This document shows positions 35,993 to 49,300 of a stretch of DNA of 64,000 bases, piece after piece (positions within the stretch are counted from its first letter, which is position 1; each line of letters opens with the position of its first letter). Made by a program: the position numbers and the translations under genes. The stretch is from contig CAXKVF010000088.1 in the NCBI GenBank assembly GCA_964057225.1, positions 149,864-213,863 of the forward strand, in the 5' to 3' direction. The stretch comes from Auanema rhodensis. Lineage: Eukaryota; Nematoda; Chromadorea; Rhabditida; Rhabditidae. The notes beneath the pieces are model-generated. The model was not told the DNA's origin and did no database searches. It saw only the letters and a list, made by a program, of their open reading frames with translations.

Positions 35993-38809
35993 GTCACGTC
36001 TTCAACCCCCCCTGTCTCACATCCTACCAGCCTCTCAGTTCAGTGTCTTAATGCACGTTCTATTCTTAACAAACTTCATATACTATCCCACGTTATTTCT
36101 TTATCCACTCCTGATATAATTGCAATATCAGAATCATGGCTTTTTCCTGAGTTCGATACCCACCTACTCCCATGTAAACATACTTACACTATTTTTAGAG
36201 CCGATAGGTGTCTCTCACGTGGTGGTGGTGTTGTCCTCTATATTAAAAGTCATATCAAACCTTTTCTTCTTTCCTGTTCTTCTCCTCAATCTTCTATACA
36301 ATTCATTAACTTACTCATACCTTCACTTAATGCTGTTTTCTCACTTTGTTATCGTCCTCCAACAGCTTCTCATTCAGATTTCATTTCGTTTCTTTCTGAT
36401 CTACGTAAACAAATTTCCAAACGATCGTTCTTCCTAACGGGCGATCTTAATTTTCCTAAAATCAACTGGGACCTCGGTATTTGCTCTCAACCATGCTCCT
36501 CTAGTAGATCTATTCTTCAATTTCTTAACGATAGCTGTTCTCATCAGTTGGTAAAGTTCCCTACCAGAGGCAAGAACATTCTTGATTATGTTATCACTGA
36601 TAACATATCCAGTGTAGGCAACATATCCCGTTCTTCCCCCCTCGGCTCCTCGGATCACCATTCTGTGGTTTTCCAAATTGTTTCAGACTCTTTTCAGTTA
36701 GCTAATACAATCAGCTCTTCTAATACTTTGTCTCCGGTAGCATTACCTATGTTTTCTGATCGCAATTTTCAAGTTGCTGACTACAATCTCATCAATCATA
36801 GACTAGCCAAAATTGATTTCGCTAATCATCTCTCCGGTCTCACTCCTTTAGATTCTTACTCTAAACTTGTTCACATTCTTCACTCGGTCATTGATAGCTG
36901 CGTTCCCAAAAAACAAGAAAGAAGAAAAAAGAAGATTGACCGAGATATTTTAAAACTCTCATCTCATATAAAAAAACTCAGTTGTTCTTATCATCATCAT
37001 GATGAATCTCGTCGTAAAAAACTTTCACATTCTCTTGATAAACTTATCAAGAATAGATTGGCTTTGGAAGAGGAACGTATTGCCAACTATAATAATTCAA
37101 AACTTCTTTACCGCTTTTGCAGAACCCGTTTGGGTGGCAGCACTTCAGATATCCCAAATCTCAAAATAGATAATGATTCTGTTTCGTCTGATTCTGACAA
37201 AGCTTCTATCTTTGCTACTACCTTCTCTGTTCGCCCCCTTCCTATCTCTCTACCACATGCTCCTCATTCCTTTTCTTCTACTATTATCGACTTTATTGAT
37301 GTCTCCCCTCTCAACGTTCACAAAATTCTCTGTCAGTTACCTCTTCGGGTATCAACATCCCCAGACGGAATCCCTTATTTCTTCCTAAAAAATTGTGCTT
37401 CTACTCTCTCTCAGCCTCTGGCCTTTGTTTTCCACAATCTACTTGTTTCCTCCTCTTGCCCTCCTGACTGGAAAACAGCTTGGATTCGTCCCGTTCATAA
37501 ATCAGGACTTTCTTCTAACCCGGCTAATTATCGTCCTATTTCTCTCACATCCAGTCTATCTAAAGTTTTTGAACGTCTCCTTCGTTCACCTCTTCTTGAC
37601 TTTGGTATTTCCTCCGGCTTTATTTCTCCTAATCAGTTTGCTTTTCTTCCAAAACGCAATACTGTATCAGCAATTCTTAGTAGTCATGTTCTCTGGAGAT
37701 CTGCTGTAGACAAGAAAAAACCTGTTTATGTTGCCTTTATTGACTTTTCTAAGGCTTTTGATCTCATAAATCATTCCGTTCTGTTAGCTAAATTAAAATC
37801 AATTGGCATTGCCGGCTGTATTCTCACTTTTCTCAAAAACTTCATTACTAATAGATCTTTCTCTGTATTAGTTAATTACTCTCTATCCGTCACAAATTCT
37901 TTGCCCTGTGGAGTTCCACAGGGGACAGTACTGGGTCCTCTTCTTTTTTTATTTTATATAAATGATATTACATCAAATTTACCTGATGATGTACATCCAA
38001 CTCTTTATGCAGACGATCTTAAACTAAGCAGCACAAATCCGGTAAGTTTACAACTAGCTTTGAATATTCTCAAAAACTGGTGTCTATCTAACGGTATGAA
38101 AGTTAATACTTCCAAATCCAAAGTTATGATTATATCGAGTACCACTACACCAAGAACAAACACAATTTTCAAATTTGGAGACATTTCTTTAGCTACAGTA
38201 TCATCATATAAAGATCTAGGTGTGTGTACAGACTATAATCTCTCTTTTAACAGTCATATAGACAGAATTTCTAACATTGCTGCTCACAAATGTCGTGTTA
38301 TTTTGCGTTGTTTTTACTCAAGATCACCAACTTTGATGTTCAAACTTTTTTGCTGCTATATCCGACCAATTTTAGAATATGCTTCAGTTGTATGGTCTCC
38401 TCAGAATAACAAAGATAAAGCGCGCATTGAGTCTGTCCAAAAAAAGTTTTTAAACGCTATTTTTAAGAGAGCCGAAATAGCTTTGGATTACAAGAACCAG
38501 CTATTGTTTCTTGGAGCCGAGGAGCTAACGTTTAGAAGACTACTAATTGATCTCGTTTTTTATCATAATCAGATTACTAAAAATGTTCCAGAAAACAACC
38601 TTAACTTTTTTACTACCAAGCACTATGCTCATTCACTACGTAGACATCTATGGAATGTTGAATACCCTGATCTTTGGAAGAGCGAAACAAGAACTGGAAT
38701 AGAATACAGAGCTATTCAAATCTGGAACACACTCCCTGAAAACATCGTTCAACTAAGAAACACTTCCAGCTTCAGAAAACATCTTTCTATTAATCTTAAC
38801 AATATTTAA
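35993..38809 (+). CDS. ORF2 of element 2: AP endonuclease and reverse transcriptase, start codon lost
   Basis: The frame is open without a stop from 35942 to 38809. The codon aligned with the element 1 ORF2 ATG is GTC at 35993, and no ATG occurs in frame until after the endonuclease. A TTG at 36548 is only the first start-like codon and would cut off most of the endonuclease. The endonuclease is present at about 36044-36670: NARSI, ESWL, ADR, GDLNFP and SDH. The reverse transcriptase has FIDFSKAFD (near 37737), CGVPQG (near 37907), YADD (near 38008) and a C-terminal RPILEYASVVWSPQ. From the GTC it encodes 938 residues, close to element 1 (942). All catalytic motifs survive, yet missing ORF1 and promoter sequences make autonomous movement unlikely. 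Confidence 0.92.
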   Translation, partial: VTSSTPPVSHPTSLSVQCLNARSILNKLHILSHVISLSTPDIIAISESWLFPEFDTHLLPCKHTYTIFRADRCLSRGGGVVLYIKSHIKPFLLSCSSPQSSIQFINLLIPSLNAVFSLCYRPPTASHSDFISFLSDLRKQISKRSFFLTGDLNFPKINWDLGICSQPCSSSRSILQFLNDSCSHQLVKFPTRGKNILDYVITDNISSVGNISRSSPLGSSDHHSVVFQIVSDSFQLANTISSSNTLSPVALPMFSDRNFQVADYNLINHRLAKIDFANHLSGLTPLDSYSKLVHILHSVIDSCVPKKQERRKKKIDRDILKLSSHIKKLSCSYHHHDESRRKKLSHSLDKLIKNRLALEEERIANYNNSKLLYRFCRTRLGGSTSDIPNLKIDNDSVSSDSDKASIFATTFSVRPLPISLPHAPHSFSSTIIDFIDVSPLNVHKILCQLPLRVSTSPDGIPYFFLKNCASTLSQPLAFVFHNLLVSSSCPPDWKTAWIRPVHKSGLSSNPANYRPISLTSSLSKVFERLLRSPLLDFGISSGFISPNQFAFLPKRNTVSAILSSHVLWRSAVDKKKPVYVAFIDFSKAFDLINHSVLLAKLKSIGIAGCILTFLKNFITNRSFSVLVNYSLSVTNSLPCGVPQGTVLGPLLFLFYINDITSNLPDDVHPTLYADDLKLSSTNPVSLQLALNILKNWCLSNGMKVNTSKSKVMIISSTTTPRTNTIFKFGDISLATVSSYKDLGVCTDYNLSFNSHIDRISNIAAHKCRVILRCFYSRSPTLMFKLFCCYIRPILEYASVVWSPQNNKDKARIESVQKKFLNAIFKRAEIALDYKNQLLFLGAEELTFRRLLIDLVFYHNQITKNVPENNLNFFTTKHYAHSLRRHLWNVEYPDLWKSETRTGIEYRAIQIWNTLPENIVQLRNTSSFRKHLSINLNNI

Positions 38810-39303
38810 CCTTTCTCTGTTATTGTAACTTGAAATCTTGTTTATGTATATTCTTCTATTTACAAGCATTTAAGCCTCAAGCTATGTTAAAGTTAGACAG
38901 TTCCCTAGTTTACCTCTGAGACCTGTTACTACGTATTTTATCCTATAGACATTAGTCATACGGATAGAACGATAGTTACCTCTTGCTGTCAGAACGGGCT
39001 TGACTCACATCAAGAGTTCCACCGTACCTGTCAGAATACTATAGAGGTCAGTGATCTACACTGAACAAATCAACTCTTCTTTATCAAACTAGAACTGTTT
39101 CGAAACCTTAACAAACAAGTAGTGCTGCTCGCTATCATTGTAAAAGAAAATATGCTGAACCTGTTTCTTGTACATATATTTTTTTAGTCAATTATTACAA
39201 GTATGTTTGTATTGTAAGGTTCTTTTGAATATCTGCAATTTTCCCGATTTATTAACCTTGTTTTCCGATTATAACCTGTGATTCGAACAATAAACCCGTT
39301 CAA
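38810..39303 (+). other. 3' UTR of element 2
   Basis: Non-coding 494 nt after the ORF2 TAA. Positions 38943-39034 match the minus-strand 3' UTR of element 1 (13760-13849), and the last about 35 nt match as well (ATAACCTGTGATTCGAACAA then TAAACC). Between these blocks the two UTRs differ. The element ends at TTCAA with no A-tract and the satellite resumes at once. Conserved blocks within a divergent UTR are candidates for the RNA structure bound by the ORF2 protein. Confidence 0.85.
39289..39294 (+). terminator. AATAAA near the 3' end of element 2
   Basis: The hexamer lies 9 nt before the junction with the satellite, in the context AACAATAAACCC shared with element 1. It may be a polyadenylation signal or part of the 3' recognition sequence. 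Confidence 0.5.
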
Positions 39304-41451
39304 ACGTGTACATTTAATTAGCATAAATTAAAGTTCACGTAAATTTCAAAGTCATGGTTACCATGAACCAATATCAATAAAAATTTGTTTTTAGACTAAT
39401 ATGGACATGGGGAATCTAATTTTGAAAACCGCATCTCTTTATCTTTCACGTGAAGCGAGTTACATACCAAGTGCACATCACGTGTACATTTAATTAGCAT
39501 AAATTAAAGTTCACGTAAAATTCAAAGTCATGGTTACCATGCACCAATATCAATAAAAATTTGTTTTTAGACTAATATGGACATTGGGAATCTAATTTTG
39601 AAAACCGCATCTCTTTATCTTTTACGTGAAGCGAGTTACATACCAAGTGCACATCACGTGTACATTTAATTAGCATAAATTAAAGTTCACGTAAATTTCA
39701 AAGTCATGGTTACCATGCACCAATATCATTAAAAATTTGTTTTTAGACTAATATGGACATGGGGAATCTAATTTTGAAAACCGCATCTCTTTATCTTTCA
39801 CGTGAAGCGAGTTACATACCAAGTGCACATCACGTGTACATTTAATTAGCATAAATTAAAGTTCACGTAAATTTCAAAGTCATGGTTACCATGAACCAAT
39901 ATCAATAAAAATTTGTTTTTAGACTAATATGGACATGGGGAATCTAATTTTGAAAACCGCATCTCTTTATCTTTCACGTGAAGCGAGTTACATACCAAGT
40001 GCACATCACGTGTACATTTAATTAGCATAAATTAAAGTTCACGTAAATTTCAAAGTCGTGGTTACCATGCACCAATATCAATAAAAATTCGTTTTTAGAC
40101 TAATATGGACATGGGGAATCTAATTTTGAAAACCGCATCTCTTTATCTTTCACGTGAAGCGAGTTACATACCAAGTGCACATCACGTGTACATTTAATTA
40201 GCATAAATTAAAGTTCACGTAAATTTCAAAGTCATGGTTACCATGAACCAATATCAATTAAAATTTGTTTTTAGACTAATATGGACATGGGGAATCTAAT
40301 TTTGAAAACCGTATCTCTTTATCTTTCACGTGAAGCGAGTTACATACCAAGTGCACATCACGTGTACATTTAATTAGCATAAATTAAAGTTCACGTAAAT
40401 TTCAAAGTCATGGTTACCATGAACCAATATCAATAAAAATTTGTTTTTAGACTAATATGGACATGGGCAATCTAATTTTGAAAACCGCATCTCTTTATCT
40501 TTCACGTGAAGCGAGTTACATACCAAGTGCACATCACGTGTACATTTAATTAGCATAAATTAAAGTTCACGTAAATTTCAAAGTCATGGTTACCATGCAC
40601 CAATATCAATAAAAATTTGTTTTTAGACTAATATGGACATAGGGAATCTAATTTTGAAAACCGCATCTCTTCATCTTTCACGTGAAGCGAGTTACATACC
40701 AAGTGCACATCACGTCTAAATTTAATTAGCATAAATTAAAGTTCACGAAAATTTCAAAGTCATGGTTACCATGAACCAATATCAATAAAAATTTGTTTTT
40801 AGACTAATATGGACATGGGCAATCTAATTTTGAAAACCGCATCTCTTTATCTTTCACGTGAAGCGAGTTACATACCAAGTGCACATCACGTGTACATTTA
40901 ATTAGCATAAATTAAAGTTCACGTAAATTTCAAAGTCATGGTTACCATGCACCAATATCAATAAAAATTTGTTTTTAGACTAATATGGACATGGGGAATC
41001 TAATTTTGAAAACCGCATCTCTTCATCTTTCACGTGAAGCGAGTTACATACCAAGTGCACATCACGTGTACATTTAATTAGCATAAATTAAAGTTCACGT
41101 AAATTTCAAAGTCATGGTTACCATGAACCAATATCAATAAAAATTTGTTTTTAGACTAATATGGACATGGGGAATCTCATTTTAAAAACCGCATCTCTTT
41201 ATCTTTCACGTGAAGCGAGTTACATACCAAGTGCACATCACGTGTACATTTAATTAGCATAAATTAAAGTTCACGTAAATTTCAAAGTCATGGTTACCAT
41301 GCACCAATATCAATAAAAATTTGTTTTTAGACTAATATGGACATGGGGAATCTAATTTTGAAAACCGCATCTCTTTATCTTTCACGTGAAGCGAGTTACA
41401 TACCAAGTGCACCTCACGTGTACATTTAATTAGCATAAATCAAAGTTCACG

Positions 41452-44400
41452 TAAATTTCAAAGTCATGGTTACCATGCACCAATATCAATAAAAATTTGT
41501 TTTTAGACTAATATGGACATGGGGAATCTAATTTTGAAAACCGCATCTCTTTATCTTTCACGTGAAGCGAGTTACATACCAAGTGCACATCACGTGTACA
41601 TTTAATTAGCATAAATTAAAGTTCACGTAAATTTCAAAGTCATGGTTACCATGCACCAATATCAATAAAAATTTGTTTTTAGACTAATATGGACATGGGG
41701 AATCTAATTTTGAAAACCGCATCTCTTCATCTTTCACGTGAAGCGAGTTACATACCAAGTGCACATCAAGTGTACATTTAATTAGCATAAATTAAAGTTC
41801 ACGTAAATTTCAAAGTCATGGTTACCATGCACCAATATCAATAAAAATTTGTTTTTAGACTAATATGGACATGGGGAATCTAATTTTGAAAACCGCATCT
41901 CTTTATCTTTCACGTGAAGCGAGTTACATACCAAGTGCACATCACGTGTACATTTAATTAGCATAAATTAAAGTTCACGTAAATTTCAAAGTCATGGTTA
42001 CCATGAACCAATATCAATAAAAATTTGTTTTTAGACTAATATGGAAATGGGGAATCTAATTTTGAAAACCGCATCTCTTTATCTTTCACGTGAAGCGAGT
42101 TACATACCAAGTGCACATCACGTGTACATTTAATTAGCATAAATTTAAGTTCACGTAAATTTCAAAGTCATGGTTACCATGAACCAATATCAATAAAAAT
42201 TTGTTTTTAGACTAATATGGACATGGGGAATCTAATTTTGAAAACCGCATCTCTTTATCTTTCACGTGAAGCGAGTTACATACCAAGTGCACATCACGTG
42301 TACATTTAATTAGCATAAATTAAAGTTCACGTAAATTTCAAAGTCATGGTTACCATGCACCAATATCAATAAAAATTTGTTTTTAGACTAATATGGACAT
42401 GGGGAATCTAATTTTGAAAACCGCATCTCTTTATCTTTCACGTGAAGCGAGTTACATACCAAGTGCACATCAAGTGTACATTTAATTAGCATAAATTAAA
42501 GTTCACGTAAATTTCAAAGTCATGGTTACCATGCACCAATATCAATAAAAATTTGTTTTTAGACTAATATGGACATGGGGAATCTAATTTTGAAAACCGC
42601 ATCTCTTTATCTTTCACGTGAAGCGAGTTACATACCAAGTGCACATCACGTGTACATTTAATTAGCATAAATTAAAGTTCACGTAAATTTCAAAGTCATG
42701 GTTACCATGAACCAATATCAATAAAAATTTGTTTTTAGACTAATATGGACATGGGGAATCTAATTTTGAAAACCGCATCTCTTCATCTTTCACGTGAAGC
42801 GAGTTACATACCAAGTGCACATCACGTGTACATTTAATTAACATAAATTAAAGTTCACGTAAATTTCAAAGTCATGGTTACCATGCACCAATATCAATAA
42901 AAATTTGTTTTTAGACTAATATGGACATGGGGAATCTCATTTTAAAAACCGCATCTCTTTATCTTTCACGTGAAGCGAGTTACATACCAAGTGCACATCA
43001 CGTGTACATTTAATTAGCATAAATTAAAGTTCACGTAAATTTCAAAGTCATGGTTACCATGCACCAATATCAATAAAAATTTGTTTTTAGACTAATATGG
43101 ACATGGGGAATCTAATGTTGAAAACCGCATCTCTTCATCTTTCACGTGAAGCGAGTTACATACCAAGTGCACATCACGTGTACATTTAATTAGCATAAAT
43201 TAAAGTTCACGTAAATTTCAAAGTCATGGTTACCATGAAGCAATATCAATAAAAATTTGTTTTTAGACTAATATGGAAATGGGGAATCTAATTTTGAAAA
43301 CCGCATCTCTTTATCTTTCACGTGAAGCGAGTTACATACCAAGTGCACATCACGTGTACATTTAATTAGCATAAATTAAAGTTCACGTAAATTTCAAAGT
43401 CATGGTTACCATGAACCAATATCAATAAAAATTTGTTTTTAGACTAATATGGACATGGGGAATCTCATTTTAAAAACCGCATCTCTTTATCTTTCACGTG
43501 AAGCGAGTTACATACCAAGTGCACATCACGTGTACATTTAATTAGCATAAATTAAAGTTCACGTAAATTTCAAAGTCATGGTTACCATGCACCAATATCA
43601 ATAAAAATTTGTTTTTAGACTAATATGGACATGGGGAATCTAATTTTGAAAACCGCATCTCTTTATCTTTCACGTGAAGCGAGTTACATACCAAGTGCAC
43701 CTCACGTGTACATTTAATTAGCATAAATCAAAGTTCACGTAAATTTCAAAGTCATGGTTACCATGCACCAATATCAATAAAAATTTGTTTTTAGACTAAT
43801 ATGGACATGGGGAATCTAATTTTGAAAACCGCATCTCTTTATCTTTCACGTGAAGCGAGTTACATACCAAGTGCACATCACGTGTACATTTAATTAGCAT
43901 AAATTAAAGTTCACGTAAATTTCAAAGTCATGGTTACCATGAACCAATATCAATAAAAATTTGTTTTTAGACAAATATGGACATGGGGAATCTAATTTTG
44001 AAAACCGCATCTCTTTATCTTTCACGTGAAGCGAGTTACATACCAAGTGCACATCACGTGTACATTTAATTAGCATAAATTAAAGTTCACGTAAATTTCA
44101 AAGTCATGGTTACCATGCACCAATATCAATAAAAATTTGTTTTTAGACTAATATGGACATGGGGAATCTAATTTTGAAAACCGCATCTCTTTATCTTTCA
44201 CGTGAAGCGAGTTACATACCAAGTGCACATCACGTGTACATTTAATTAGCATAAATTAAAGTTCACGTAAATTTCAAAGTCATGGTTACCATGCACCAAT
44301 ATCAATAAAAATTTGTTTTTAGACTAATATGGACATGGGGAATCTAATTTTGAAAACCGCATCTCTTCATCTTTCACGTGAAGCGAGTTACATACCAAGT

Positions 44401-46034
44401 GCACATCAAGTGTACATTTAATTAGCATAAATTAAAGTTCACGTAAATTTCAAAGTCATGGTTACCATGCACCAATATCAATAAAAATTTGTTTTTAGAC
44501 TAATATGGACATGGGGAATCTAATTTTGAAAACCGCATCTCTTTATCTTTCACGTGAAGCGAGTTACATACCAAGTGCACATCACGTGTACATTTAATTA
44601 GCATAAATTAAAGTTCACGTAAATTTCAAAGTCATGGTTACCATGAAGCAATATCAATAAAAATTTGTTTTTAGACTAATATGGAAATGGGGAATCTAAT
44701 TTTGAAAACCGCATCTCTTTATCTTTCACGTGAAGCGAGTTACATACCAAGTGCACATCACGTGTACATTTAATTAGCATAAATTTAAGTTCACGTAAAT
44801 TTCAAAGTCATGGTTACCATGAACCAATATCAATAAAAATTTGTTTTTAGACTAATATGGACATGGGGAATCTAATTTTGAAAACCGCATCTCTTTATCT
44901 TTCACGTGAAGCGAGTTACATACCAAGTGCACATCACGTGTACATTTAATTAGCATAAATTAAAGTTCACGTAAATTTCAAAGTCATGGTTACCATGCAC
45001 CAATATCAATAAAAATTTGTTTTTAGACTAATATGGACATGGGGAATCTAATTTTGAAAACCGCATCTCTTTATCTTTCACGTGAAGCGAGTTACATACC
45101 AAGTGCACATCAAGTGTACATTTAATTAGCATAAATTAAAGTTCACGTAAATTTCAAAGTCATGGTTACCATGCACCAATATCAATAAAAATTTGTTTTT
45201 AGACTAATATGGACATGGGGAATCTAATTTTGAAAACCGCATCTCTTTATCTTTCACGTGAAGCGAGTTACATACCAAGTGCACATCACGTGTACATTTA
45301 ATTAGCATAAATTAAAGTTCACGTAAATTTCAAAGTCATGGTTACCATGAACCAATATCAATAAAAATTTGTTTTTAGACTAATATGGACATGGGGAATC
45401 TAATTTTGAAAACCGCATCTCTTCATCTTTCACGTGAAGCGAGTTACATACCAAGTGCACATCACGTGTACATTTAATTAACATAAATTAAAGTTCACGT
45501 AAATTTCAAAGTCATGGTTACCATGCACCAATATCAATAAACATTTGTTTTTAGACTAATAAGGACATGGGGAATCTAATTTTGAAAACCGCATCTCTTT
45601 ATCTTTCACGTGAAGCGAGTTACATACCAAGTGCACATCACGTGTACATTTAATTAGCATAAATTAAAGTTCACGTAAATTTCAAAGTCATGGTTACCAT
45701 GCACCAATATCAATAAAAATTTGTTTTTAGACTAATATGGACATGGGGAATCTAATGTTGAAAACCGCATCTCTTCATCTTTCACGTGAAGCGAGTTACA
45801 TACCAAGTGCACATCACGTGTACATTTAATTAGCATAAATTAAAGTTCACGTAAATTTCAAAGTCATGGTTACCATGAAGCAATATCAATAAAAATTTGT
45901 TTTTAGACTAATATGGAAATGGGGAATCTAATTTTGAAAACCGCATCTCTTTATCTTTCACGTGAAGCGAGTTACATACCAAGTGCACATCACGTGTACA
46001 TTTAATTAGCATAAATTAAAGTTCACGTAAATTT
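41452..46034 (+). repeat. 11-monomer block duplicated at 15-monomer (2640 bp) offset
   Basis: Copies at about 41452-43394 and 44092-46034 share ATCAAGTG (41767/44407 and 42471/45111), AAATTTAAG (about 42142/44782), TTAACATAAA (about 42839/45479), TAATGTTG (about 43114/45754) and GAAGC plus GGAAATGG at the end. A third marker, GCACCTCACG with AAATCAAAG, lies at 41412 and 43700, a 13-monomer offset. Two monomers were therefore gained between that marker and the duplicated block. The second copy differs by only a handful of substitutions. Confidence 0.9.
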
Positions 46035-46390
46035 TAAAGTCGTGGTTACCATGCACCAATATCAATAAAAATTCGTTTTTAGACTAATATGGACATGGGG
46101 AATCTAATTTTGAAAACCGCATCTCTTTATCTTTCACGTGAAGCGAGTTACATACCAAGTGCACATCACGTGTACATTTAATTAGCATAAATTAAAGTTC
46201 ACGTAAATTTCAAAGTCATGGTTACCATGCACCAATATCAATAAAAATTTGTTTTTAGACTAATATGGACATGGGGAATCTAATTTTGAAAACCGCATCT
46301 CTTTATCTTTCACGTGAAGCGAGTTACATACCAAGTGCACATCACGTGTACATTTAATTAGCATAAATTAAAGTTCACGTAAATTTCAAA

Positions 46391-49300
46391 GTCGTGGTTA
46401 CCATGCACCAATATCAATAAAAATTCGTTTTTAGACTAATATGGACATGGGGAATCTAATTTTGAAAACCGCATCTCTTCATCTTTCACGTGAAGCGAGT
46501 TACATACCAAGTGCACATCACGTGTACATTTAATTAGCATAAATTAAAGTTCACGTAAATTTCAAAGTCATGGTTACCATGAAGCAATATCAATAAAAAT
46601 TTGTTTTTAGACTAATATGGAAATGGGGAATCTAATTTTGAAAACCGCATCTCTTTATCTTTCACGTGAAGCGAGTTACATACCAAGTGCACATCACGTG
46701 TACATTTAATTAGCATAAATTAAAGTTCACGTAAATTTCAAAGTCATGGTTACCATGAACCAATATCAATTAAAATTTGTTTTTAGACTAATATGGACAT
46801 GGGCAATCTAATTTTGAAAACCGCATCTCTTTATCTTTCACGTGAAGCGAGTTACATACCAAGTGCACATCACGTGTACATTTAATTTGCATAAATTAAA
46901 GTTCACGTAAATTTCAAAGTCACGGTTACCATGCACCAATATCAATAAAAATTTGTTTTTAGACTAATATGGACATGGGGAATCTAATTTTGAAAACCGT
47001 ATCTCTTTATCTTTCACGTGAAGCGAGTTACATACCAAGTGCACATCACGTGTACATTTAATTAGCATAAATTAAAGTTCACGTAAATTTCAAAGTCGTG
47101 GTTACCATGAACCAATATCAATAACAATTTGTTTTTAGACTAATATGGACATGGGCAATCTAATTTTGAAAACCGCATCTCTTTATCTTTCACGTGAAGC
47201 GAGTTACATACCAAGTGCACATCACGTGTACATTTAATTAGCATAAATTAAAGTTCACGTAAATTTCAAAGTCATGGTTACCATGAAGCAATATCAATAA
47301 AAATTTGTTTTTAGACTAATATGGACATGAGGAATCTAATTTTGAAAACCGCATCTCTTTATCTTTCACGTGAAGCGAGTTACATACCGAGTGCACATCA
47401 CGTGTACATTTAATTAGCATAAATTAAAGTTCACGTAAATTTCAAAGTCATGGTTACCATGCACCAATATCAATAAAAATTTGTTTTTAGACTAATATGA
47501 AAATGGGGAATCTAATTTTGAAAACCGCATCTCTTTATCTTTCACGTGAAGCGAGTTACATACCAAGTGCACATCACGTGTACATTTAATTAGCATAAAT
47601 TAAAGTTCACGTAAATTTCAAAGTCGTGGTTACCATGCACCAATATCAATAAAAATTCGTTTTTAGACTAATATGGACATGGGGAATCTAATTTTGAAAA
47701 CCGCATCTCTTTTTCTTTCACGTGAAGCGAGTTACATACCAAGTGCACATCACGTGTACATTTAATTAGCATAAATTAAAGTTCACGTAAATTTCAAAGT
47801 CATGGTTACCATGCACCAATATCAATAAAAATTTGTTTTTAGACTAATATGGACATGGGGAATCTAATTTTGAAAACCGCATCTCTTTATCTTTCACGTG
47901 AAGCGAGTTACATACCAAGTGCACATCACGTGTACATTTAATTAGCATAAATTAAAGTTCACGTAAATTTCAAAGTCATGGTTACCATGAACCAATATCA
48001 ATTAAAATTTGTTTTTAGACTAATATGGACATGGACAATCTAATTTTGAAAACCGCATCTCTGTATCTTTCACGTGAAGCGAGTTACATACCAAGTGCAC
48101 ATCACGTGTACATTTAATTAGCATAAATTAAAGTTCACGTAAATTTCAAAGTCACGGTTACCATGCACCAATATCAATAAAAATTTGTTTTTAGACTAAT
48201 ATGGACATGGGGAATCTAATTTTGAAAACCGTATCTCTTTATCTTTCACGTGAAGCGAGTTACATACCAAGTGCACATCACGTGTACATTTAATTAGCAT
48301 AAATTAAAGTTCACGTAAATTTCAAAGTCATGGTTACCATGAACCAATATCAATAACAATTTGTTTTTAGACTAATATGGACATGGGCAATCTAATTTTG
48401 AAAACCGCATCTCTTTATCTTTCACGTGAAGCGAGTTACATACCAAGTGCACATCACGTGTACATTTAATTAGCATAAATTAAAGTTCACGTAAATTTCA
48501 AAGTCATGGTTACCATGCACCAATATCAATAAAAATTTGTTTTTAGACTAATATGAAAATGGGGAATCTAATTTTGAAAACCGCATCTCTTTATCTTTCA
48601 CGTGAAGCGAGTTACATACCAAGTGCACATCACGTGTACATTTAATTAGCATAAATTAAAGTTCACGTAAATTTCAAAGTCATGGTTACCATGCACCAAT
48701 ATCAATAAAAATTTGTTTTTAGACTAATATGAAAATGGGGAATCTAATTTTGAAAACCGCATCTCTTTATCTTTCACGTGAAGCGAGTTACATACCAAGT
48801 GCACATCACGTGTACATTTAATTAGCATAAATTAAAGTTCACGTAAATTTCAAAGTCGTGGTTACCATGCACCAATATCAATAAAAATTCGTTTTTAGAC
48901 TAATATGGACATGGGGAATCTAATTTTGAAAACCGCATCTCTTTATCTTTCACGTGAAGCGAGTTACATACCAAGTGCACATCACGTGTACATTTAATTA
49001 GCATAAATTAAAGTTCACGTAAATTTCAAAGTCATGGTTACCATGCACCAATATCAATAAAAATTTGTTTTTAGACTAATATGGACATGGGGAATCTAAT
49101 TTTGAAAACCGCATCTCTTTATCTTTCACGTGAAGCGAGTTACATACCAAGTGCACATCACGTGTACATTTAATTAGCATAAATTAAAGTTCACGTAAAT
49201 TTCAAAGTCATGGTTACCATGAACCAATATCAATTAAAATTTGTTTTTAGACTAATATGGACATGGGCAATCTAATTTTGAAAACCGCATCTCTTTATCT

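Larger units (their letters stand above)
35370..39303 (+). mobile_element. CR1-like non-LTR retrotransposon, element 2, 5'-truncated
   Basis: Plus-strand relative of element 1, in opposite orientation and inserted 23 bp away in monomer phase. The satellite stops after phase 79 (ACATCACGT) and resumes at phase 76 (ACGTGTAC), so only ACGT is duplicated. A CACG filler precedes the first element-derived base. The 5' end is lost inside ORF1. The remainder comprises ten 17-bp repeats, the ORF1 C-terminus, a long ORF2 frame, a 494-nt 3' UTR and a tail-less 3' end after AATAAA. ORF2 and ORF1 proteins are clearly homologous to element 1 but diverged, so these are two subfamilies and not a recent duplication. 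Like most 5'-truncated non-LTR copies it was probably dead on arrival. Confidence 0.93.

Noticed and set aside
36120-36437. 105-codon plus-strand frame inside the endonuclease region of element 2
   Set aside because: It is an off-frame shadow; the real endonuclease frame with NARSI, ESWL and GDLNFP runs through the same bases.
43894-44076. 60-codon minus-strand frame in the satellite
   Set aside because: It exists only because one monomer has ACAAATATGG instead of ACTAATATGG; the other monomers are closed in this frame.
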